Below the pieces are notes generated by a model that worked only from the letters and a program-made list of their open reading frames with translations, was not told the DNA's origin and did no database searches. The position numbers and the translations under genes were made by a program. DNA of 13,547 nt from Clostridium sp. CAG:510 (lineage in GTDB: Bacteria > Bacillota > Clostridia > Lachnospirales > Lachnospiraceae). Positions 5,307-12,007 of the stretch are shown here, piece by piece (positions within the stretch are counted from its first letter, which is position 1; every line of letters begins with the position of its first letter). Location of the stretch: positions 1 through 13,547 of the forward strand of contig FR880819.1 in NCBI GenBank assembly GCA_000434615.1. The letters run 5' to 3'.

Positions 5307-6503
5307 ATGAAAACCATTACAAGAGAAAAGTATCTGGAAAGAATGATTGAACTTAACGGAACACCGGACATCAAGATTATTACCGGTATCCGTCGTTCCG
5401 GTAAGTCAAAATTGATGCAGGCATATATGGAGTATCTGAAAAGTCATTTTGAAAATATCAATATCATTTTTATTGATTTTATGGACCTGGCTTATGAAGA
5501 TATTAAGGAATATCATGCGCTGCACACTTATGTAGAGGAACACTATCGGGCAGGAAAGACAAATTATCTTTTTGTGGATGAAGTCCAAATGTGTCCGAAA
5601 TTTGAGCTGGCAATTAACAGCCTGTATGCAAAAGACAAATATGACATCTATGTGACAGGTTCCAATGCGTTCCTGTTAAGTGCAGATTTAGCGACACTTT
5701 TTACGGGGCGTTACATCGAAATTCATGTATTTCCGTTTAGCTTCCGGGAATATTGCAGGTACAACGAAGATATTCAGGATAAGGATAAACTGTTTGATGA
5801 GTATTCCATCAAAGGCGGTCTGGCGGGTTCTTATGCTTACAGAACAGAAAAAGACCGGACAAATTACATCAAAGAGGTTTATGAAACCATCGTAACAAGA
5901 GACCTGATACAGAAATATGCCTTGCCGGATACATTGGTTTTGCAAAGATTAAGCGAGTTTTTAATGGATAATATCAGCAATCTGACTTCATCCAACAAAA
6001 TCAGTCAGCTTCTGACAGCGAACGATACACCTACCAATCATGTAACGATTGGCAGATATATTAAATATCTGTGCAATGCGTTTGTGTTTTATGATGTTAA
6101 GCGCTATGACATTCGCGGAAAGAAGTATCTTGAAAACTCTGAGAAATTCTACCTTTGTGACAGCGGTATCCGCTATGCGGTTCTTGGCAGCAGAAATATG
6201 GATTACGGCAGGGTTTATGAAAATATAGTATGTATTGAACTGCTTCGCCGCGGCTATGATGTTTATGTAGGAAAGCTCTATCAGAAAGAAATTGACTTCG
6301 TAGCACAAAGAGGCAGTGAAAAAATCTATATCCAGGTGAGTGATAATATTTCCGGGCAGGAAACCTTTAACCGGGAAGTATCGCCGCTTCTTCAGATAAG
6401 GGATGCTTATCCGAAACTCATTATTGCCAGAACGAAACATCCGAAATACAGTCATGAAGGCATAGAGATTTATGATATAGCGGATTGGCTGCTGCAGGAA
6501 TAA
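5307..6503 (+). CDS. ATP-binding protein, AAA_14/DUF4143 family
   Basis: A 398-residue protein of the widespread ATPase family with an N-terminal P-loop domain and a C-terminal DUF4143 domain. Walker A is GIRRSGKS (27-34), the family form G-x-R-R-x-GKS, and Walker B is YLFVDEVQ (87-94). YVTGSNAFLL (115-124) is the conserved sensor strand, and a winged-helix-like middle part (about 200-265) follows. The end has EIDFVAQ (328-334) and YIQVSDN (341-347), a restriction-endonuclease-like fold. Where an active nuclease would have E-x-K there is Q-V-S, so cleavage is unlikely. The family function is not established; some members are discussed near toxin-antitoxin or defence genes. Base composition is clearly more AT-rich than the neighbours, which hints at transfer. 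The frame stays open upstream to 4662, but that part lies over the exporter gene; the promoter and family alignment place the start here, although the ribosome binding site (GCGGGTGG) is poor. Confidence 0.85.
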   Translation: MKTITREKYLERMIELNGTPDIKIITGIRRSGKSKLMQAYMEYLKSHFENINIIFIDFMDLAYEDIKEYHALHTYVEEHYRAGKTNYLFVDEVQMCPKFELAINSLYAKDKYDIYVTGSNAFLLSADLATLFTGRYIEIHVFPFSFREYCRYNEDIQDKDKLFDEYSIKGGLAGSYAYRTEKDRTNYIKEVYETIVTRDLIQKYALPDTLVLQRLSEFLMDNISNLTSSNKISQLLTANDTPTNHVTIGRYIKYLCNAFVFYDVKRYDIRGKKYLENSEKFYLCDSGIRYAVLGSRNMDYGRVYENIVCIELLRRGYDVYVGKLYQKEIDFVAQRGSEKIYIQVSDNISGQETFNREVSPLLQIRDAYPKLIIARTKHPKYSHEGIEIYDIADWLLQE

Positions 6504-6526
6504 AAAGAGCATAACCCAGTTTTTAT

Positions 6527-6555
6527 GTATAATTCCTCCGGTTTTCTACATACTA
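6527..6555 (+). promoter_or_regulatory. Sigma-G (forespore)-type promoter of spoVT
   Basis: GTATA (6527-6531) and CATACTA (6549-6555), 17 bp apart, match the sigma-G consensus GHATR and CATWHTA, which is usually spaced 17-18 bp. No comparable sigma-A promoter lies in this gap. The start would be near 6562, about 46 nt before the ATG. B. subtilis spoVT is known to be transcribed by sigma-G. Confidence 0.6.
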
Positions 6556-6607
6556 CCTATACAGCACAAAATATGGAAAGTATGTAAGAAGCAGGAGGAA
6601 TTTTTAT

Positions 6608-7156
6608 ATGCGAGCAACAGGTATTGTACGAAGAATAGACGATCTGGGAAGAGTGGTGGTTCCGAAGGAAATCCGGAGAGTCATGCGCATCCGGGAAGGC
6701 GACCCGCTGGAGATTTTTACGGACAAGGACGGAGAAATTGTCTTAAAGAAATATTCACCCATCGGAGAAATGGGATATTTTGCACAGCAGTATGCGGAAA
6801 CGGCTGCCCAGAGTTTAGGCTGCGGCGTATGTGTGTGCGACAGAGATCAGATTATTGCGGTAGCTGGGCTGCCGAAAAAGGACATGTTGGGAAAAAGTCT
6901 TCACAAGGAACTGGAAAATGCCATTCAGAGCCGGAAGGCAATTTGTGCCAGGAAGGGCGACAAGCAGTTTGTCAGCATCTTAAATCAGGGTGACAGCGAA
7001 TATGATATGCAGATTATCCAGACCATTATCGCCGAAGGTGATGCCATCGGAGCAGTCATTCTGCTGACCAAGGAAGAGGACAAAACCATTGGCGAAACCG
7101 AAAAAAAGGCAGCCATGATAGCTGCCGGTTTTTTAGGACGCCAGATGGAAGGATAG
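6608..7156 (+). CDS. spoVT: Stage V sporulation protein T (AbrB-family regulator)
   Basis: A 182-residue DNA-binding regulator, close in length to B. subtilis SpoVT (178), which tunes sigma-G-dependent genes in the forespore. Residues 1-50 are the swapped-hairpin AbrB domain (MRATGIVRRIDDLGRVVVPK, then EIRRVMRIREGDPLEIF). Residues 55-182 form the GAF-like domain and end in the family-typical AAGFLGRQME. This domain separates it from plain AbrB (about 95 residues). AGGAGG eight bases before the ATG is a strong ribosome binding site. The gene has its own sigma-G-like promoter and abuts the convergent cyclase gene with no base between. Its last codons also form the terminator at 7101-7134. Confidence 0.93.
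   Translation: MRATGIVRRIDDLGRVVVPKEIRRVMRIREGDPLEIFTDKDGEIVLKKYSPIGEMGYFAQQYAETAAQSLGCGVCVCDRDQIIAVAGLPKKDMLGKSLHKELENAIQSRKAICARKGDKQFVSILNQGDSEYDMQIIQTIIAEGDAIGAVILLTKEEDKTIGETEKKAAMIAAGFLGRQMEG
7101..7134. terminator. Terminator embedded in the 3' end of spoVT
   Basis: GGCAGC (7108-7113) and GCTGCC (7121-7126) form a perfect 6-bp stem over a 7-nt loop. On the minus strand seven T residues follow at once (7101-7107), a textbook terminator about 30 nt after the cyclase stop codon. On the plus strand GG and then TTTTTT (7129-7134) follow, but this is 20 bases before the spoVT stop codon. Confidence 0.7.
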
Positions 7157-8443
7157 TTATTCACTGATAACACAGTTGCGGCCGGCTTTTTTGCCCTTGT
7201 AGAGCATGAGGTCGGCTTCTTTTAACAGATCGTTGATGTCGATATCGGCAGTAGCCTGTGCCAGACCTAAGGTCATGGTGATGCGGATCTCGTTGCCTTC
7301 ATAAGGAACCTTAAGCTCCCGGATGCGGGAAAGCATGGCCTCCGCATAGGCGTTGGCTTCGGAAAGGGTGGCGCCTTCATAAATAAGAAGAAACTCTTCA
7401 CCGCCCCAGCGGGCAACGCAGCCGCTTCCGTGCATTTCTTTTCTCATGACCTTGCCCACGGCCTTCAGGACTTCATCGCCGCATTCGTGACCATAGGTGT
7501 CGTTTACGGATTTGAAATAATCTATATCGCCGATGCAGAGTACATAAGGTGTGCCATTTTCCGTAAACCGGCGATGGGTCTCGGAAAGCTTCTGGTCACC
7601 GAAACGCCGGTTACTTAAACCGGTCAGGGTATCCTGCTCCAAAAGGTTGCGCAGAGAGCGCTGCATGCTTAGAGCGGAAATACCGATCTCACTGAGTTCG
7701 TCATTCCGGCTTAAAACTTCCTGCCCCAGAGAAGCATTCAGGTTACCGGAGGCAATCTGGGCAAGGAAGGTACGGATTTTGTGAAGCGCTGTCAGGATTT
7801 TGTGCGTGTAGGAAGACGAAATCAGACACACAATTACAATGCTGCACAGGGAAATGATTAAAATAGGAAAAATAGTTGCCTTTACCGTCCGGTTGACCTG
7901 GGCGCAGGGCATGCCGGCATAGACCATTCCCACGACGGTTCCGTCGCTGTTACGGAGAGGCGCATAATAGGCAAAATAATGGACATTGCTGATGGTGGTA
8001 TTGGTATAGAAGTGGGAAGAACCGCCATAGAAAACCTCCTGCAGGACCTTGGAATTGGCGCCGGTGCCCACGATGCGCTGTCCCTGTTCATCACAGATGG
8101 TTGTCAGGATACGGGTGTCTTCATAAAATACAGTGAATTCCACACCGGTATTTTCATGGAATTTGTCGATAACGGAATAATCGGAGGTGATATCCTGCTC
8201 CCCCTTGAAAAGACGGTAGCCGACATCTCCCTGCAGGGTGTAATCGCCGGGGTAGAGCATGTCATAAGAAGAGATGAGCATATCCGTCATGTTCTGAAGC
8301 TCGGTGTGAACCTGATCGTACATGGCGCTCTGCACGGTCTTAAAGCTGAACATCATAATAATAAGCCCTAAAATGAGCATTGGAACGGAGCTGAAAGCCT
8401 GTAATGTATAATACAGTTTACCTTTTTTCTTTATTTTCGCCAT
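7157..8443 (-). CDS. Membrane diguanylate cyclase with Cache-like sensor, HAMP and GGDEF
   Basis: A 428-residue protein predicted to make cyclic di-GMP from two GTP in response to an external signal. A short basic start (KIKKKGK) leads into TM1 (about 20-38). An extracellular single Cache-like domain (about 40-185) ends in the typical YYAPLRNSDGTVVGMVYAG. TM2 (about 190-210) and HAMP (about 212-262) precede GGDEF (about 270-428), which has DYFKSVND (308-315) for Mg/GTP binding and an intact active site RWGGEEF (GGEEF 347-351). The RxxD product-inhibition site that should stand before it reads HGSG, so feedback inhibition is probably lost. No EAL domain is attached. Start choice is uncertain: this ATG has GGGG seven bases upstream, while in-frame starts at 8467 and 8482 (GTG) lack a site. 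The ligand of the sensor is unknown. Confidence 0.9.
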   Translation of the reverse strand: MAKIKKKGKLYYTLQAFSSVPMLILGLIIMMFSFKTVQSAMYDQVHTELQNMTDMLISSYDMLYPGDYTLQGDVGYRLFKGEQDITSDYSVIDKFHENTGVEFTVFYEDTRILTTICDEQGQRIVGTGANSKVLQEVFYGGSSHFYTNTTISNVHYFAYYAPLRNSDGTVVGMVYAGMPCAQVNRTVKATIFPILIISLCSIVIVCLISSSYTHKILTALHKIRTFLAQIASGNLNASLGQEVLSRNDELSEIGISALSMQRSLRNLLEQDTLTGLSNRRFGDQKLSETHRRFTENGTPYVLCIGDIDYFKSVNDTYGHECGDEVLKAVGKVMRKEMHGSGCVARWGGEEFLLIYEGATLSEANAYAEAMLSRIRELKVPYEGNEIRITMTLGLAQATADIDINDLLKEADLMLYKGKKAGRNCVISE

Positions 8444-8506
8444 ATAAAAACCCCATGTCTTTCTCATAGCCGTATTTTGCACGGAACCACACGATGATTA
8501 TGTTTT

Positions 8507-8535
8507 ATTATACTGCTTTTTTCCTCTATTGACAA
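8507..8535 (-). promoter_or_regulatory. Sigma-A promoter of the diguanylate cyclase gene
   Basis: On the minus strand TTGTCA (8530-8535) and a perfect TATAAT (8507-8512) are 17 bp apart. The -35 overlaps the -35 of the divergent ileS promoter by five bases. Confidence 0.75.
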
Positions 8536-8558
8536 TGTCGCAAAGAAAGATTTATAAT
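8529..8558 (+). promoter_or_regulatory. Sigma-A promoter of the T-box/ileS unit
   Basis: A perfect TTGACA (8529-8534) and a perfect TATAAT (8553-8558) are 18 bp apart. The start would be near 8565, giving a leader of about 270 nt that holds the T-box riboswitch. Confidence 0.85.
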
Positions 8559-8569
8559 AAACACATTGA

Positions 8570-8805
8570 GAAAGACTGTGACGGAGACAGTAAGTTTTCA
8601 GGCGAAAGGATAGCGAGCCGGTGACGGTGCAAGACCGGTGCGAGTAGCGGATTACCCAAAATCACTCCCAAGTCGTGCGTGCCAAAGGCTCTGCCCGGTA
8701 GTGCGTGCCGGCATCCTGCCGTTATCGGGAACCATATACAAAAAGTGTATGTTGTAACAGGTGGTATGCGAGTCTGACCTCGTCCTTTTACGGACGGGGT
8801 CTTTT
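8570..8805 (+). promoter_or_regulatory. T-box riboswitch, isoleucine specifier
   Basis: The leader RNA binds uncharged tRNA-Ile and then allows transcription into ileS. The Stem I apical loop is CCGGT (8618-8622) with ACCGG (8634-8638) around GGTGCAA (8626-8632), fitting the GNUGNRA motif. The 3' side of Stem I holds AAAATCACTCCC, in which ATC (8661-8663) followed by A is the likely specifier codon for Ile. The T-box sequence AACAGGTGGTATGCGAG (8756-8772) contains the TGGT bulge that pairs with the tRNA 3' end. The antiterminator is AGG/CCT plus GCGAG/CTCGT around that bulge, and it competes with the terminator at 8776-8805. The left limit and the middle stems (8690-8750) were not folded in detail. 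Confidence 0.92.
8776..8805 (+). terminator. T-box terminator hairpin
   Basis: GACCTCGTCC (8776-8785) pairs with GGACGGGGTC (8792-8801), with one G-T pair, over a TTTTAC loop, followed by TTTT. Its 5' arm is also the 3' half of the antiterminator, so the two structures exclude each other. Confidence 0.9.
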
Positions 8806-8833
8806 GTATTGCAGAAAAGAAAGGAAGAAAATC

Positions 8834-11800
8834 ATGTACAAGAAAGTATCAACCGATTTAAACTTCGTGGACAGAGAAAAACAAATCGAAAATTTCTGGG
8901 ATGAAAACCACATCTTTGAAAAGAGCATGGACAGCCGCAAGGAAGGTCCGACCTACACCTTTTATGACGGCCCGCCTACCGCAAACGGCAAGCCCCATAT
9001 CGGCCATGTGCTGACCCGTGTTATTAAGGATATGATTCCGAGATACCGCACCATGAAGGGCTACATGGTACCGAGAAAAGCAGGCTGGGATACTCACGGA
9101 CTGCCGGTAGAAATTGAAGTGGAAAAGAAACTGGGACTGGACGGTAAGGACCAGATTGAAGCATACGGCCTGGAGCCATTTATCAAGCAGTGTAAGGAAA
9201 GCGTCTGGAAATACAAAGGAATGTGGGAGGATTTCTCCGGCACCGTCGGTTTCTGGGCAGACATGGAAAATCCTTATGTTACCTATCATGACGACTACAT
9301 CGAGTCCGAATGGTGGGCGTTAAAAGAAATCTGGAACAAGAAGCTGCTTTACAAGGGCTTCAAGATTGTACCTTACTGCCCCCGTTGCGGCACCCCGCTT
9401 TCTTCCCAGGAAGTAGCACAGGGCTACAAGGATGTAAAGGAACGCTCCGCAATCGCACGTTTCAAGGTAAAGGACGAGGATGCTTACATCTTAGCATGGA
9501 CCACCACCCCCTGGACTCTTCCTTCCAACGTAGCACTCTGCGTAAACCCGGAAGAAACCTATGCCAAGGTTAAGGCGGCAGACGGTTATACCTATTATAT
9601 GGCAGAAGCACTGTTAGACACCGTGCTGGGCAAGCTTGGCGATGCCGAAAACGGCGTTAAGGCATACGAAGTGCTGGAAACCATGACCGGTAAGGATTTA
9701 GAGTTCAAGGAATATGAACCGTTATTTGACTGTGCTGTAGACATCTGCAAAAAGCAGAACAAGAAAGCTTATTATGTGGTATGCGATACCTACGTTACCC
9801 TGACAGACGGTACCGGCGTTGTTCATATTGCACCTGCCTTCGGTGAAGACGATGCCAAGGTCGGCAGAAGCTACGACTTACCGTTCGTACAGCTTGTTGA
9901 CGGCAAAGGCAACATGACGGAAGAAACTCCCTATGCGGGCGTCTTTGTAAAGAAGGCTGATCCCATGGTACTGGAGGATCTGGATAAGAAGGGACTTTTA
10001 TTTGCGGCTCCCAAGTTTGAACACAGCTATCCTCACTGCTGGAGATGCGATACCCCGCTGATTTACTATGCAAGAGAGTCCTGGTACATCAAGATGACAG
10101 CCGTAAAGGACGACTTAATCCGCAACAACAACACCATCAACTGGATTCCCGAATCCATCGGCAAGGGACGTTTCGGCGACTGGCTTACCAACGTACAGGA
10201 CTGGGCAATCTCCCGTAACCGTTACTGGGGCACCCCGCTTAACATCTGGGAATGCAGCTGCGGTCATCAGGAATGCATTGGCAGCCGCGCAGAGCTGGCG
10301 GAAAGAAGCGGCAATCCCGAGGATGCCAAGGTAGAGCTTCACAGACCGTACATCGATGCCGTTACCATGAAGTGTCCGGAATGCGGCGGCGAAATGCACC
10401 GTGTACCCGAAGTTATCGACTGCTGGTTTGACTCCGGTGCGATGCCTTTTGCACAGCATCATTATCCGTTTGAAAATAAAGACATTTTTGAGAAGCAGTT
10501 CCCTGCCCAGTTTATTTCCGAGGCAGTTGACCAGACCAGAGGCTGGTTCTACTCCCTGCTTGCAGAGTCAACCATTCTGTTTAATAAGGCGCCTTACGAA
10601 AATGTTATCGTATTAGGCCATGTGCAGGATGAAAACGGACAGAAGATGAGCAAGAGCAAGGGCAATGCGGTGGATCCGTTTGATGCACTTCAGACCTACG
10701 GCGCCGATGCCATCCGCTGGTACTTCTACATCAACTCCGCACCCTGGCTGCCGAACCGTTTCCATGGCAAGGCCGTGCAGGAAGGACAGCGTAAGTTTAT
10801 GGGTACCCTGTGGAACACCTACGCATTCTTCGTTCTGTATGCGAACATTGACAACTTTGACGCATCCAGGTACACACTGGATTACAGTAAGCTTTCCGTT
10901 ATGGATAAATGGATTCTTTCCAAATTAAACTCCGTAGTGGGCGAGGTGGATGACGACCTCGGCAATTACAAAATTCCCGAAGCTGCAAGAGCCCTTCAGG
11001 AATTTGTGGACGATCTGAGCAACTGGTATGTAAGACGAAGCAGAGAGCGTTTCTGGGCAAAGGGCATGGAGCAGGATAAGATTAACGCTTACATGACACT
11101 TTACACCTGTCTGGTTACCTTCTGTAAGGCAGCCGCTCCCATGATTCCGTTCATGACCGAAGAAATCTACCAGAACCTGGTTCGCAGCGTGGACGCTTCC
11201 CAGCCGGAAAGCATTCATCTGTGCGACTTCCCGAAGGTAGAAGAAGAGCATGTGGACAAGAAGCTGGAAGCCGACATGGATATTGTATTGAAGGCAGTTG
11301 TGATGGGCCGTGCGTGCAGAAACACCGCCAACATCAAAAACCGTCAGCCGGTTAACACCATGTTTGTCAAGGCAGAATGCGAACTGACCGATTTCTACAA
11401 GGACATCATTGCAGACGAACTGAATGTAAAGAAGGTAGTATTTACAAACGATGTGCGTGAATTTACATCCTATACCTTCAAACCCCAGCTCCGCACCGTC
11501 GGACCCAAGTACGGCAAACAGCTCGGTGCCATCAAGAAGTACCTCGAAGAGCTGGACGGCAATGCCGCAATGGATACCTTACAGAAGGACGGCGCCCTGA
11601 AGTTTACGGCAGGAGACGTGGAGGTTTCCCTTACCGAAGAGGACCTTCTGATTGAAATGACCCAGAAAGAGGGTTATGTCACAGAAGCAGACAACAGCAT
11701 GACCGTTGTACTTGACACCAATCTGACACCGGAATTAATCGAAGAAGGCTTTGTTCTGGAGTTAATCAGCAAAATCCAGACCATGAGAAAGGATGCCGGT

Positions 11801-11992
11801 TTTGAAGTAACAGACCATATCCGCGTAGCATTTGCAGACAACGATAAGATAGAAGAAATCGCACAGAAACACGAAAAAGAGATTGCCGGAAAGGTTCTGG
11901 CAGACGCTCTGGGTGTAAAAAATGAACTTTCTGTTGCAAAAGAGTGGAATGTTAACGGAGAAAATGTTAAAATTTCCGTTGAAAGAGTTTAA
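8834..11992 (+). CDS. ileS: Isoleucyl-tRNA synthetase, long form
   Basis: A 1052-residue class I aminoacyl-tRNA synthetase that charges tRNA-Ile in the cytoplasm. The Rossmann core shows YDGPPTANGKPHIGH, with the HIGH motif at 55-58, and KMSKS at 604-608. The editing (CP1) domain includes AWTTTPWTLPSN (221-232) and a VVHIAPAFGEDD motif. Zn-ligand-like cysteine clusters occur at CPRCG (182-186) and in two further CxC/CxxC sets before KMSKS. The length and the YDGPPTANG form fit the eukaryote-like IleS2 type, whose members are often poorly inhibited by mupirocin; that property is inferred. AAGGA eight bases before the ATG supports the start; the frame is open upstream to 8705, but that part is the T-box leader. 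Control is by the T-box. The phosphorylase gene follows after 15 bp. Confidence 0.96.
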   Translation: MYKKVSTDLNFVDREKQIENFWDENHIFEKSMDSRKEGPTYTFYDGPPTANGKPHIGHVLTRVIKDMIPRYRTMKGYMVPRKAGWDTHGLPVEIEVEKKLGLDGKDQIEAYGLEPFIKQCKESVWKYKGMWEDFSGTVGFWADMENPYVTYHDDYIESEWWALKEIWNKKLLYKGFKIVPYCPRCGTPLSSQEVAQGYKDVKERSAIARFKVKDEDAYILAWTTTPWTLPSNVALCVNPEETYAKVKAADGYTYYMAEALLDTVLGKLGDAENGVKAYEVLETMTGKDLEFKEYEPLFDCAVDICKKQNKKAYYVVCDTYVTLTDGTGVVHIAPAFGEDDAKVGRSYDLPFVQLVDGKGNMTEETPYAGVFVKKADPMVLEDLDKKGLLFAAPKFEHSYPHCWRCDTPLIYYARESWYIKMTAVKDDLIRNNNTINWIPESIGKGRFGDWLTNVQDWAISRNRYWGTPLNIWECSCGHQECIGSRAELAERSGNPEDAKVELHRPYIDAVTMKCPECGGEMHRVPEVIDCWFDSGAMPFAQHHYPFENKDIFEKQFPAQFISEAVDQTRGWFYSLLAESTILFNKAPYENVIVLGHVQDENGQKMSKSKGNAVDPFDALQTYGADAIRWYFYINSAPWLPNRFHGKAVQEGQRKFMGTLWNTYAFFVLYANIDNFDASRYTLDYSKLSVMDKWILSKLNSVVGEVDDDLGNYKIPEAARALQEFVDDLSNWYVRRSRERFWAKGMEQDKINAYMTLYTCLVTFCKAAAPMIPFMTEEIYQNLVRSVDASQPESIHLCDFPKVEEEHVDKKLEADMDIVLKAVVMGRACRNTANIKNRQPVNTMFVKAECELTDFYKDIIADELNVKKVVFTNDVREFTSYTFKPQLRTVGPKYGKQLGAIKKYLEELDGNAAMDTLQKDGALKFTAGDVEVSLTEEDLLIEMTQKEGYVTEADNSMTVVLDTNLTPELIEEGFVLELISKIQTMRKDAGFEVTDHIRVAFADNDKIEEIAQKHEKEIAGKVLADALGVKNELSVAKEWNVNGENVKISVERV

Positions 11993-12007
11993 TGAGGAGG
12001 CAATACA

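Noticed and set aside
5988..6512. 174-codon minus-strand frame
   Set aside because: It is a shadow of the ATPase gene, with low-complexity translation and no ribosome binding site.
6497..6526. Terminator after the ATPase gene
   Set aside because: The only inverted repeat is ATAAAAA/TTTTTAT, all A-T pairs, too weak to call.
7979..8371. 130-codon plus-strand frame inside the cyclase gene
   Set aside because: It is a shadow on the opposite strand of a gene with clear domains, with no recognisable product.
8705..8833. 43-codon N-terminal extension of ileS
   Set aside because: This part is the T-box leader and terminator; the ribosome binding site and family alignment place the start at 8834.
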